Shown piece by piece: positions 49,246-57,631 of a stretch of DNA of 64,000 bases. The translations under genes were made by a program, and so were the position numbers. Each line of letters starts with the position of its first letter. Within the stretch, counting starts at the first letter, position 1. The DNA is taken from contig CAJTUA010000002.1 of the NCBI GenBank assembly GCA_910579615.1, forward strand, positions 38,503 to 102,502, in the 5' to 3' direction. Source of the DNA: an uncultured Lachnospiraceae bacterium (lineage in GTDB: Bacteria > Bacillota > Clostridia > Lachnospirales > Lachnospiraceae). The notes under the pieces were generated by a model. The model searched no databases. It was not told the origin of the DNA and worked only from the letters and a program-made list of their open reading frames with translations.

Positions 49246-51435
49246 TTACACCCGCACAAAATGCATCAGCTTACTTGTAAAATCCCCCCAGGTCTCCGGT
49301 GCCTGCACGCCCGCGTACATCAGCACATCGCCGGTATAGCGCACTTTTGTTTCCTCATTCTCATATACGGCGTTCGGGTCAAGCCCCCTTAACCGGATGC
49401 GGCGTGTCTTGAAATTCGCGCGGCGTATTACCTCAACATAGGTGACGAGCGCTTCGGAGCCATCCTTTGCGGCAACCTCGGTACAATCGTAGGCATGGTT
49501 TTCGGAGTAGCTTGCCAGACGGTAGTAATCCCCGGTGCGCACAAGGTCATTGTATTTATGGTACATCGCAACCTGTGCCGGAATCATGTCGCGGTCTTGC
49601 TGCGGGATGCGGGTAACATCAAGCTCATAGCCAAACGTGCCTGCCAGAGCCACCTCGCCGCGCGTCTGAAACGGCGTTGTGCGGCCGACCGTATGGTTCG
49701 GGCAGTCGCTGACATGCGCGCCCATCGAGCAGAGCGGGTAAACGATGGAAGTGCCCTCCTGGATGGAAAGGCGCTCGATGGCATCGGTATCATCCGAGCA
49801 CCAGATTTGCGGGCTGTAGTAGAGCATACCTGCGTCAAAGCGTCCGCCGCCGCCGGAGCAGTTTTCTAGCAGCAGGTGCGGGAAATCATTAATTAAGCGC
49901 TCCTGCATCTCATATACCCCGAGCATGTAGCGGTGGGAGAGCTCGCCCTGGCGCCCTGCCGGGTATGCGAAGCTTCCCAGGTCCGTGAGCGGGCGGTTCA
50001 TATCCCATTTTACGTATTCAATATTCGCGGAGGAAAGCACGGTCTTTATCTGCTCGTAAATACAGTCGCGCACCTCCTTGCGGGAAATGTCAAGTACATA
50101 CTGGTTGCGGCAGCGGCTTGCCAGGCGGTCCGGAATCTGGATGGCCCAGTCCGGGTGTTTGCGGTAAAGGTCGGAATCCGGTGAAATCATTTCCGGCTCA
50201 AACCAGATACCGAATTTCATGCCGAGCGCGTTCACGCCGTCAACCAATGCTTTTAAGCCACCGGAAAGCTTGTCCTCGTTGACCGTCCAGTCACCAAGGG
50301 AGGTGTTGTCATCCTCGCGGTGCCCGAACCATCCGTCGTCCATAACGAGCATTTCAATGCCGAGCTTGCTCGCTTCCTCTGCGATGGAGAGCAGCTTTTC
50401 GGTATTGAAATTAAAATATGTCGCCTCCCAGTTGTTGATAAGGATTGGGCGCTTTTTGTCGCGGTACTCGCCGCGGATTAAGTGGCTGCGGTACAGGTCA
50501 TGGAAGGTGCGCGTCATTTTGCCAAGCCCTGCATCCGAGTAGACCATAACGACCTCCGGGCAGATAAACTGCTCGCCCTTTTCCAGTGTCCAGGAGAAAT
50601 TCTCCGGGTGGATGCCCATGACAATGCGCGTTGTGTCAAACTGGCAGCCTTCCGCCTGTGCGAGAAAATTGCCGGAATACACGAAATTCATCGCGTAGAC
50701 CTCGCCGGCCTCCTGTGTGGTTCCCGGGGTCATCACAGCGATAAACGGGTTGTCCTGATGCCCGGACTCGCCGCGCAGCGAGGAAATGGAATGTTTGCCG
50801 TGCGTGAGCGCCCTGCGGTCAATGTGGCGTTCCCGCGCCCAGCTGCCGTGCAGGGTGATGTATTCATAATCGATGCCGTCAAGCTGTAAGCAGGCGGAGA
50901 GCGCTTTTTTCAGCACAATGCTGTTCTCCGCGCGGTTGGTGATGCGCACGCTGCGCGTGAGTGCGTCCACATCCTCAAAAACAGAGTAGACGAGCACGAC
51001 TTCAAGGTTTAAGACCGGGTCGAGGCAGGTCAGTTCCAAGGTGGTGCATTCCGCCTCACTTCCGAAGGTGGCAGGAAGGCCACAAAGCGCAGGCTTGCCC
51101 GCAAAGATATTGTGTGATTGGTAAATGAGCGAGCACGCCTCATGACCGTTTTGTGTCTGCACTTTTAAGCAGCTTTCACGGAAATCGCCAACGCCGTGTG
51201 TCGAATACTCAAACGGGAATGCATCGCCGAATGCCGCGCGGTCGCGGTTGTTTTTGCTCGGGATGAACGGTCCCTCCTCAAGCCGCATGAGATGGCGCAC
51301 ATGGTAATCGGAAAGCTTCTTTCCATAATAAACATGCCCGACAAACGGCTCCTCGTCAACGAGCGCAAGGATGTAGCTCGTGTTTTTTGTGTTGAGCCAA
51401 AACACCCTCTCATCTTCAAAATACTGAATCCCCAT
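49246..51435 (-). CDS. GH36 alpha-galactosidase
   Basis: 729 residues from ATG 51435, with AGGAGG eleven bases upstream; an open frame further 5' lacks a site. Cytoplasmic, no signal. Family 36 layout: N-terminal beta-sandwich (YILALVDEEPFVGHVYYGKK; FPFEYSTHGVGDFRESCL), central barrel with LVMDDGWFGHREDDNTSLGD, nucleophile Asp in YVKWDMNR (about 477) and acid/base Asp in WCSDDTDAIERL (about 546), and C-terminal beta domain. It releases galactose from melibiose, raffinose or stachyose taken up by the cell. Confidence 0.95.
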   Translation of the reverse strand: MGIQYFEDERVFWLNTKNTSYILALVDEEPFVGHVYYGKKLSDYHVRHLMRLEEGPFIPSKNNRDRAAFGDAFPFEYSTHGVGDFRESCLKVQTQNGHEACSLIYQSHNIFAGKPALCGLPATFGSEAECTTLELTCLDPVLNLEVVLVYSVFEDVDALTRSVRITNRAENSIVLKKALSACLQLDGIDYEYITLHGSWARERHIDRRALTHGKHSISSLRGESGHQDNPFIAVMTPGTTQEAGEVYAMNFVYSGNFLAQAEGCQFDTTRIVMGIHPENFSWTLEKGEQFICPEVVMVYSDAGLGKMTRTFHDLYRSHLIRGEYRDKKRPILINNWEATYFNFNTEKLLSIAEEASKLGIEMLVMDDGWFGHREDDNTSLGDWTVNEDKLSGGLKALVDGVNALGMKFGIWFEPEMISPDSDLYRKHPDWAIQIPDRLASRCRNQYVLDISRKEVRDCIYEQIKTVLSSANIEYVKWDMNRPLTDLGSFAYPAGRQGELSHRYMLGVYEMQERLINDFPHLLLENCSGGGGRFDAGMLYYSPQIWCSDDTDAIERLSIQEGTSIVYPLCSMGAHVSDCPNHTVGRTTPFQTRGEVALAGTFGYELDVTRIPQQDRDMIPAQVAMYHKYNDLVRTGDYYRLASYSENHAYDCTEVAAKDGSEALVTYVEVIRRANFKTRRIRLRGLDPNAVYENEETKVRYTGDVLMYAGVQAPETWGDFTSKLMHFVRV

Positions 51436-51597
51436 AAAGAAAATGCCTCCTAATCTGAAGTTTTTGCACATGTCCTGCCAAACAAATTCCCTGGTAGTGA
51501 AATTTTCCCACCGCAATTTGTGTTTTCCCTGATTTGGATTCTGAAAAATTCCAATGGGACCTGTACAGGAAATCCGCTGTTTTGGATTGCTGGTTTT

Positions 51598-51626
51598 ATC
51601 ATATTCCATGCGGGGCAATTTGTCAA
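51598..51626 (-). promoter_or_regulatory. Promoter of the alpha-galactosidase gene
   Basis: Minus strand TTGACA (51626-51621), 17-base spacer, TATGAT (51603-51598). The leader to the start codon is about 155 bases with no recognised riboswitch. Confidence 0.75.
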
Positions 51627-51725
51627 TTTGTAAAAGCGGATGATGCATAAATGGTGCAAAATGAAGTGTGTAACTGCATAAAAAATAAGTCTTATCATTT
51701 TCATGGATAAAACGGTAAAAAGGAC

Positions 51726-51754
51726 TTGAAAACCGAGAGGGGCTTTGATAAAAT
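51726..51754 (+). promoter_or_regulatory. Promoter of the 51850 gene
   Basis: TTGAAA (51726-51731), 17-base spacer, TAAAAT (51749-51754). Between this and the divergent promoter at 51626 I see no gene. Confidence 0.65.
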
Positions 51755-51849
51755 AGGGGATGGGTTTCTTTTTATTTTATCTTTTGTCCGCAGGATACCA
51801 TAAAGTGCGCGGACGCGGATAAAAAATACATATTATCTAGGAGGAATGT

Positions 51850-53163
51850 ATGTTAGAGACAATGAAAAACAACGCCAAAAAGGCGGCAAAAAAGCGCATC
51901 ATCATCTGGGCAATTGTAATCGTTGTGCTGATGTTCGCACCGCTGTTGGCACCACTGCAGTATCTCATTGGGCCAAAAGACCTGACGGGGAAAACGAATC
52001 TTGATTATTCGAAGTACGAAGGCAAGTATGTGGAATTCGAAGTGAAATATGTGCTCGACTACTACATGGAACAGATATCGAAAAATACGAAGACCGGCGC
52101 GAGAAGGACGACCGGCTATGGTTACGTTGTATATAATTATGAGGATGATTCCTGCTTTGCGGCATATCTTCCGGCAAGCCAGAAAAGTACAATGTCAACC
52201 CTGATGAAACAGGGGGAGAATGCGCTGTATGGCATTGAGGGCACAAAGTCCATCAAGATTAAGGGAACCTTAAAAAAGCTCAGCGGCACGGAGCTGCGTT
52301 ATTATAATGAATCCATCGCAAACCTTGAAAAGTATATTCCGGGGATTACCGAAGCATCGGTTGCCCTTTATGTGGACAGCGATTCGGTCAACCGCGTTCC
52401 GAAGGTATTTGTCTGGATTATTTACGCGGTGTGTGTGTTCGGGCTGATTATGATTGTGATGTCGGCGGTTCGCCTGGCAACGAACGGACCGGAGAAGGAA
52501 ATCAACAGCTTTATCCAGAACCATCCAGGCGTTACGGAAGGGCAGATTGATTCCGATATGCGCGCGGGCGCAAGCATTGCAAACTTCCTGTGGGCGGGGC
52601 AGCAGTTTACGGTGTGGCTTGAGGGTGTGAAGATACATATCCTTGACAATTCAAAGCTTGTATGGGCGTACTACTACCGTGTGACGGGCCGCCAGAACAT
52701 CAGCCAGGTGCTGACGTTTGACATAAACAAGAAGAAAGTCGCAATCAACATTTCCAAGGAAAGCGGCGAGAAGCTTTTGGGCGTATATCTGCAGACACAG
52801 CCGCAGATGGTGATTGGGTATAAGGCGGAAATCGAGAAACAGTACAAAAAAGATTTTAACGGTTTCCTGGATATTGCGTACAATCCGTGGAAGAATGGCT
52901 CGTACACCCAGACACAGAGCGCGGATGTTTACGGCGGGGACAGTTACGGCGCGGGAAGCACCTCGGTGGAGCTTTTGGACGCAGGTGACCGCAAGGTTGA
53001 GGTCATCAAGGTTGTGCGCGAGGTGACAGGGCTTGACCTTGCGGCGGCAAAAGACCTTGTGGAGACTGCACCGTCCGTTATCAAGAGCGGCGTGGGCGAC
53101 GCGGAAGCGCAGAATATCAAGGCACAGCTTGAGGAAGCGGGCGCGAGCGTTTCGCTGAGATAA
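51850..53163 (+). CDS. Membrane protein with ribosomal L7/L12-like C-terminal domain
   Basis: 437 residues. Two membrane helices, about 14-35 (IIIWAIVIVVLMFAPLLAPL) and 181-204 (VFVWIIYAVCVFGLIMIVMS), enclose an extracytoplasmic domain of ~140 residues. The cytoplasmic part contains a domain of about 110 residues and ends, from about 372, in VELLDAGDRKVEVIKVVREV, TGLDLAAAKDLVETAPSVIK and AEAQNIKAQLEEAGASVSLR, which is the C-terminal domain of ribosomal stalk protein L7/L12, complete in length. In L7/L12 this domain recruits translation factors; here it may bind them or serve as a generic protein-binding module at the membrane. Not a ribosomal protein. Confidence 0.83.
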   Translation: MLETMKNNAKKAAKKRIIIWAIVIVVLMFAPLLAPLQYLIGPKDLTGKTNLDYSKYEGKYVEFEVKYVLDYYMEQISKNTKTGARRTTGYGYVVYNYEDDSCFAAYLPASQKSTMSTLMKQGENALYGIEGTKSIKIKGTLKKLSGTELRYYNESIANLEKYIPGITEASVALYVDSDSVNRVPKVFVWIIYAVCVFGLIMIVMSAVRLATNGPEKEINSFIQNHPGVTEGQIDSDMRAGASIANFLWAGQQFTVWLEGVKIHILDNSKLVWAYYYRVTGRQNISQVLTFDINKKKVAINISKESGEKLLGVYLQTQPQMVIGYKAEIEKQYKKDFNGFLDIAYNPWKNGSYTQTQSADVYGGDSYGAGSTSVELLDAGDRKVEVIKVVREVTGLDLAAAKDLVETAPSVIKSGVGDAEAQNIKAQLEEAGASVSLR

Positions 53164-53209
53164 TGGTTTTGGGTATTTTGAAAATGGTAATTTGAAAGTT
53201 AAAAAAAGA

Positions 53210-53250
53210 GAAAGGGGCACTGCATTTTGCTTACGCCCCTTTCTTTTTTT
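53210..53250 (+). terminator. Rho-independent terminator
   Basis: GAAAGGGGC (53210-53218) pairs with GCCCCTTTC (53235-53243), followed by TTTTTTT and preceded by an A-run that can extend the stem. Confidence 0.85.
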
Positions 53251-53251
53251 C

Positions 53252-53303
53252 CTGCCATTGGATGCCAAATATTCACCTGGTGATATTTGGCATCCAATGG
53301 CAG
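53252..53303. repeat. Perfect 21-bp inverted repeat between convergent genes
   Basis: CTGCCATTGGATGCCAAAT plus AT at 53252-53272 is exactly reverse-complementary to 53283-53303; loop TCACCTGGTG. TTTTT follows at 53307-53311. Longer than needed for a terminator. Confidence 0.8.
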
Positions 53304-53324
53304 CAGGTTTTTGACTGCGGCTGA

Positions 53325-54149
53325 TTACGCAGTAAACTCCACTGCCGCATACGCATTCCCGTCCCTGTCGTTTAACGCCACATAGCAAAGCTTTGTCCCG
53401 GAATCCTCTGCCCGAAAACCTGAAAGCAGCACCGGATAAATCACATCACCCAAAACGGCGGCACGGCGGTATTCTGCGCGCATACGGCGGATTTGGAAGC
53501 TTTCCGGCAGGCATGACTGCGCAAGCTGTACATACCGCGCATTGTTGACATGGTTGTTTGTGTCAAGGAACATTTTCGTAACCGTGACAGGCGGGCAGCC
53601 TGGTGCAATCCTTGTGGGAACCGTGCATTTGCCGGAGGATTCCAAAACACAGGGGGATTGCCCGGGCTGCGCCTGCCCGTCTGTGGCGGCCGCAGGCTGA
53701 AATTCTGGCAACGAAATTTTGCGCGGTGCATATTCCATCGGGTAAGCGGGCTCTAACACATATGGCGCGGCATCCTCCGGGGAGATGCGCAGCGGTTTGC
53801 CGCTTTGTGCGTCCACCAAAAACCAGATGGAATTTGCGTAAGCAGCAACTTCGTGGTTTTGGGATTCATTGTACATGATAAAATTGCGGTAGCCGTACAT
53901 CCCTTTAAAATCATACGGCCAGGTGCCGACCTTGATGCGCTCAAACAGGTGCGGTGCGCGTACAAGTTCAATCTGCCATGCGCACAGCAGCCACGCGCGC
54001 TGGCGTTTGGCCAGGTACTGCACACCGACACCAAGGTCGGCGGACTGGAAATTGGAGCAATCCTGAAAATAGTTTAATATGGCATATAAGTCCAGGGTCT
54101 GTTTTTTTGTGACCTCACTGTAACGGACACGCCCTTCAAATGTATACAT
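53325..54149 (-). CDS. Acyl-ACP thioesterase
   Basis: 274 residues, double hot-dog fold of the FatA/FatB-like bacterial group. Family marks: N-terminal YTFEGRVRYSEVTKKQTLDL, LLCAWQIELVRAPHLFERI, VGTWPYDFKGMYGYRNF, and the second domain's TKMFLDTNNHVNNARYVQLA with the Asp/Asn/His catalytic trio. It hydrolyses acyl-ACP to free fatty acid. Encoded 38 bases downstream of the Cys-cluster gene on the same strand, so co-transcribed. Confidence 0.93.
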   Translation of the reverse strand: MYTFEGRVRYSEVTKKQTLDLYAILNYFQDCSNFQSADLGVGVQYLAKRQRAWLLCAWQIELVRAPHLFERIKVGTWPYDFKGMYGYRNFIMYNESQNHEVAAYANSIWFLVDAQSGKPLRISPEDAAPYVLEPAYPMEYAPRKISLPEFQPAAATDGQAQPGQSPCVLESSGKCTVPTRIAPGCPPVTVTKMFLDTNNHVNNARYVQLAQSCLPESFQIRRMRAEYRRAAVLGDVIYPVLLSGFRAEDSGTKLCYVALNDRDGNAYAAVEFTA

Positions 54150-54187
54150 AATCTAACCTGCCTTTACGGAATGATTAATTTGTGCCA

Positions 54188-54862
54188 TCAGGGTAGGGCG
54201 GGCAGCAGCGTCTTTGCCTTTTTTAGTTTCCCGTCAAATTCCCCATAAAATCCTGCCTCATCCGCAGAAACATACCCCGCCCGATAAAAGGTATGCAGCA
54301 CATAGAGCTGCACGTTTTTCACCGTTTCGCTGTCCGTGCCCAGCAGTGCCTGTGCCAAATCCTCCAGGAAATAATGCCAGTCTCCGACAAATTTCTGGTT
54401 CTGTGGCAGCAATGCCGTATCAAGCCAACGCCCGACTTTGATTTTTGTGCGCGCTTTCGGGCATTCTTTTGTCTGTAAAATATAACAGAAGGTGCGCTCC
54501 GTATAATACCGCCCAAGCGGGAACATGCGGCAAAATCCCGGTCTTGCCGCGTGCACATTACAGCGCCCGGCCTCATTTAAAAAAGCGCAGTGCCGCGTAT
54601 CCTCCTGCAATTTCAGATTCGGCAGGACAATGCCGTCCACAACATTTAACTCTGCCTTCCCGGTGGCAATCAGCGCGTCAAAATCCGTACCCAGTTCCCT
54701 TGTCAGCCGGAACACATCAAGCGGGTCAAGGATGATGGTATCAACCATTTCATAACAGCATTTTGAGCAGCCAACACAATCCTGGCAGCCAGCGCGTACC
54801 ATGTCGTTTATCGTATAAAATCTGCCGTCTGTTATCTCATTTAAATCTACATTTCGCTTCAT
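54188..54862 (-). CDS. YkgJ-family cysteine-cluster protein
   Basis: 224 residues from ATG 54862 after AAAGGA; an upstream extension to 54928 has no site. Cysteine pattern CQDCVGCSKCCYE (about 26-38) and CAFLNEAGRCNVHAARPGFC with RMFPLGRYY are the zinc/iron-chelating motif of the YkgJ (CxxCxxCC) family, of unproved function. The C-terminal half is helical. First gene of a two-gene minus-strand unit with the thioesterase. Confidence 0.88.
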   Translation of the reverse strand: MKRNVDLNEITDGRFYTINDMVRAGCQDCVGCSKCCYEMVDTIILDPLDVFRLTRELGTDFDALIATGKAELNVVDGIVLPNLKLQEDTRHCAFLNEAGRCNVHAARPGFCRMFPLGRYYTERTFCYILQTKECPKARTKIKVGRWLDTALLPQNQKFVGDWHYFLEDLAQALLGTDSETVKNVQLYVLHTFYRAGYVSADEAGFYGEFDGKLKKAKTLLPALP

Positions 54863-55171
54863 AGGATTCCTTTCTGGTGTAAAATGACTGTAATATACAA
54901 ATTCAAGGGAATGCAAAGGAAAGCCCATCCTTTCGCTGTGCAGGATTTTTCAGGTACGCCGCCAAAAATGCAGCAGTTCTTATCAAGTATATGCCAGGAG
55001 ACAATGCCTGTCAAGCATGGATGGGGTAATTTTGAAGCTTGTGGGTCTTGGGATGTTGTGCTATACTGTACATTATTGGTAATGGCGTAGAGTTTTTGCT
55101 GCTGTTGCGGAAGGGTAGGGGAACCACAGGAAACAAGATTATTGTAATGAGAGTTGAAATGGAGGATGGAC
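54863..55171. promoter_or_regulatory. Divergent intergenic region with promoter for the esterase
   Basis: TTGTGG (55039-55044), 17-base spacer and TATACT (55062-55067) drive the plus-strand gene. The rest, including a 68-codon frame at 54884, shows no convincing gene. Confidence 0.55.
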
Positions 55172-56512
55172 ATGAAAAAAAGATACAGGGCTTATGGGGT
55201 GCTGTGCATGGCAATGCTTTGGATGTTTTCAGCGGCAGCATGCGGGAAGGGCAGCGTTGAGGGGAACACACAGCCGACGCAGGCGGCGGAAGGAAACGAA
55301 GAGCCGACGCAGGCAGCGGAAGGTGATGAAGGGAATGTACAGCCAACGCAATCAATGGAGGGGAACGAGGGGAACGCACAGCCGACGCAATCAGCAGAAA
55401 GTGACGGGATGTCCGACCCATCCACATTGCAAAAGGTTGAACTGGATGAAAATACAGTAAAGCTTCTTGGCAGGACGCAGAAGCTTCTCGACAAAAACCT
55501 GCTCTGTGCATACTCCGGTTCCGGTGCGGAGTTTGATTTTACAGGCAGGCATCTGGAAATCGAGCTGGTTGGGGATGCTTCCGCGCGCGAAGGCAATGAG
55601 CAAAACTGTACGCGTGTGGCGATATATGTGGATGATGAGCGTGTCCAGGATTTGATGCTGACAAAAAGGCTCAATACGGTTACGCTTGTGGACGGAGAGG
55701 AAATGGTTCATGTGCGGGTGCGCATTGTTAAGCTTTCTGAAACAGCACAGTCCGTTTTCGCCATCCGCCCGATTGAAATCCGTGGGGATGAGAGCATTGT
55801 GCCGGCACCGAAAAAGACACATACCATTGAATTTATCGGCGATTCCATCACTTGTGGCTACGGGGTGGACGACGAGGAGGCTTCCCATCATTTTTCAACG
55901 GAAACAGAGGATGCAACAAAGGCATATGCGTATCAGACCGCGCAGCTTCTGGACGCGGATTACAGCCTTGTTTCCATCAGCGGCTACGGTATTATTTCAG
56001 GCTATACCGATAATCCTGATGAAAAGGCGGACGAACAGGTCATGGGGAAATATTACGGGAAACTTGGAAATTCATATTCAGGTTATAACAATAGTATTCT
56101 CCCGCAGCAGATTGCATGGGATTTCTCGCGCTTTGTGCCCGAGGTGATTGTGATAAATCTTGGCACGAACGATGCGAGCTATTGTGGGCAGGATGCAGCA
56201 AAACAGCAGGAATATGTGGATGGCTATGTTGCGTTTCTAAAACAGGTGCGCGGGAATAACCCGGATGCGGTCATTGTGTGCACGCTTGGACTGATGGGGC
56301 AGGATTTATGCGAAGCGATGGACCGCGCGGTGGAGGCGTATATACAGGAAAGTGGGGATGGGAAGGTGCATTCGGTATGGCTTCCGGTACAGGATGCTTC
56401 CCTTGGCATTGCGGCGGACTGGCATCCGACCGAGGCAAACCATGCGAGGGCGGCGCAAACGCTTGCCGGGGCAATACGGGAGATTATGGGTTGGGAGGAA
56501 ACAGGAGATTGA
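55172..56512 (+). CDS. CE2-type SGNH esterase lipoprotein
   Basis: 446 residues from ATG 55172 (GGAGG six bases upstream). Lipobox AAAC shortly after residue 20 makes it a surface lipoprotein. A Thr/Gln/Glu linker with four imperfect repeats of the type QPTQ(A/S)AEGNE follows to about 85. Then a jelly-roll domain (NLLCAYSGSGAEFDFTGRHL) and an SGNH hydrolase with GDSITCGYG (nucleophile Ser), the GTND block and ADWHPTEANH (Asp-His). This two-domain order is that of carbohydrate esterase family 2, which deacetylates xylan or gluco(manno)oligosaccharides. Confidence 0.9.
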   Translation: MKKRYRAYGVLCMAMLWMFSAAACGKGSVEGNTQPTQAAEGNEEPTQAAEGDEGNVQPTQSMEGNEGNAQPTQSAESDGMSDPSTLQKVELDENTVKLLGRTQKLLDKNLLCAYSGSGAEFDFTGRHLEIELVGDASAREGNEQNCTRVAIYVDDERVQDLMLTKRLNTVTLVDGEEMVHVRVRIVKLSETAQSVFAIRPIEIRGDESIVPAPKKTHTIEFIGDSITCGYGVDDEEASHHFSTETEDATKAYAYQTAQLLDADYSLVSISGYGIISGYTDNPDEKADEQVMGKYYGKLGNSYSGYNNSILPQQIAWDFSRFVPEVIVINLGTNDASYCGQDAAKQQEYVDGYVAFLKQVRGNNPDAVIVCTLGLMGQDLCEAMDRAVEAYIQESGDGKVHSVWLPVQDASLGIAADWHPTEANHARAAQTLAGAIREIMGWEETGD

Positions 56513-56537
56513 GAAATGGGAAAATAAAAAAAGCGGA

Positions 56538-56566
56538 TTGACAAAATCAGGATTCTATACTATGAT
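56538..56566 (+). promoter_or_regulatory. Promoter of the T-box operon
   Basis: TTGACA (56538-56543), exactly 17 bases, TATGAT (56561-56566). Confidence 0.85.
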
Positions 56567-56584
56567 AAAGCTACCGAAATAAAA

Positions 56585-56836
56585 GCAAAGAGCGCTGACG
56601 AAGACAGTAAGCGCCAGAAAAAGCATGCAGCGAGCCGGGAGGGTGTGAGCCGGCAGTGAGTATCCGGCGCCGAAAATCACTTCCGAGCTGTGCGGCTGAA
56701 ATTACAGTAAGCCGTGCCGGTGTCCGCCGTTACACGGATAATGTATAAAAGTGAGGTTATTGCCCTGCTGTGTACGTGAAAAATAGGTGGTTAAAGCGAA
56801 TTATGCCCTTATCCTGTTTGGATAGGGGTCTTTTTT
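56585..56836 (+). promoter_or_regulatory. T-box leader, isoleucine specific
   Basis: Senses uncharged tRNA-Ile and controls read-through into NUDIX-ileS. Stem I begins near AGCGCTGACG; typical pieces are GGGAGGGTGTGAGCCGGCAG, the specifier ATC (Ile) at 56662-56664 in GAGTATCCGG, and CACTTCCGAGCTGTGCGGCT. The T-box bulge TAGGTGGTTAAAGCG holds TGGT (56788-56791), complementary to the ACCA end expected for tRNA-Ile. The terminator is CCCTTATCC (56806-56814) with GGATAGGGG (56820-56828), one G-U pair, then TTTTTT (56831-56836). Confidence 0.92.
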
Positions 56837-56841
56837 ATGCA

Positions 56842-56960
56842 CAGGGAACTTCAAAACAGCATATGCCCGGACAGTGCCCCAGTGGGATTTTTGGGAGAGA
56901 AGCGGACAAAAAGCCCACTGCCAGTCGTTGGGTACGGAAGGGCATATGCGGAACTTCAAA
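56842..56960 (+). ncRNA. Structured intergenic repeat element, copy B
   Basis: P1: GCATATGCCC (56859-56868) with GGGCATATGC (56940-56949). P2: CAGTGGG (56880-56886) with CCCACTG (56914-56920), A/G mismatch, TTTTT (56888-56892) with AAAAA (56908-56912); loop GGGAGAGAAGCGGAC. Compared with copy A, paired positions changed together at one place in P1 and two in P2. Imperfect GGAACTTCAAA repeats flank it (56845, 56950). It stands between the T-box terminator and the NUDIX gene. Confidence 0.65.
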
Positions 56961-56977
56961 CAGAAAGGAGAAGATGG

Positions 56978-57481
56978 ATGGAGCTGTGGGACGTATATGA
57001 CCATTGTTTTCAGAAGACGGGCAGGCTGCATGAGCGCGGAAACCCGCTGCTACCAGGGGAATATCATCTGGTTGTGGCGGTTTATCCGGTGAATTCGCAG
57101 GGGCAGGTGCTGATTCAGAAAAGAAATCCGGATTTGAAGCTCCTGCCAGGGATATGGGCGGCAACGGGAGGTTCCGCAATCCATGGCGAGGATGCCTGGG
57201 CGGCATGCCAGAGGGAGCTGAAGGAGGAACTTGGGATTTGCGCAACAAAGGAAAATTCGGAAATGGTTGCCGCGTTCAAGCGCATTGACAGCTACAATAC
57301 GCTTTGGATTATACATACCGATATCAAGGTGGAAGAGCTGATACTCCAGAAGGAGGAGGTATCCGACGCGAAATGGGTGTCTGTCGCGGAGCTCAGGGAA
57401 ATGGCGCACAGCGGCACATTCCATTATTATCGGTATCTGGACTGGCTGATGGATTATATTTCAAATATGCGCTGTCCGTAG
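56978..57481 (+). CDS. NUDIX hydrolase
   Basis: 167 residues from ATG 56978, seven bases after AAAGGAG. Starts MELWDVYDHCFQKTGRLHER, the form of the Idi-like/YfcD NUDIX group. The NUDIX box is readable: GGSAIHGEDAWAACQREL then KEELGI. Hydrolyses a nucleoside diphosphate derivative; substrate not determinable. A longer frame to 56837 only translates the structured repeat and is not supported. It lies under the isoleucine T-box, ahead of ileS, which is not a usual pairing. Confidence 0.88.
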   Translation: MELWDVYDHCFQKTGRLHERGNPLLPGEYHLVVAVYPVNSQGQVLIQKRNPDLKLLPGIWAATGGSAIHGEDAWAACQRELKEELGICATKENSEMVAAFKRIDSYNTLWIIHTDIKVEELILQKEEVSDAKWVSVAELREMAHSGTFHYYRYLDWLMDYISNMRCP

Positions 57482-57631
57482 ACAAGTTCAATGGTGTCCG
57501 GGGCGTGAAGAACCACGCCAAAAGGGCTGACGAACAAAAGGAAAAGGGATGGGACTGGGCAACAATCTTTGGGCAGGAAATGAAAGTTGGGGCATTGCCG
57601 TATCAGGGATGCTCCGGAATGGAGGTAAAAT

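Noticed and set aside
56837..56977. N-terminal extension of the NUDIX protein reading through the repeat element
   Set aside because: It begins at an ATG directly after the T-box terminator T-run without a ribosome binding site, while ATG 56978 has AAAGGAG. A similar frame is open in copy A, but the paired base changes favour a folded element over a peptide.
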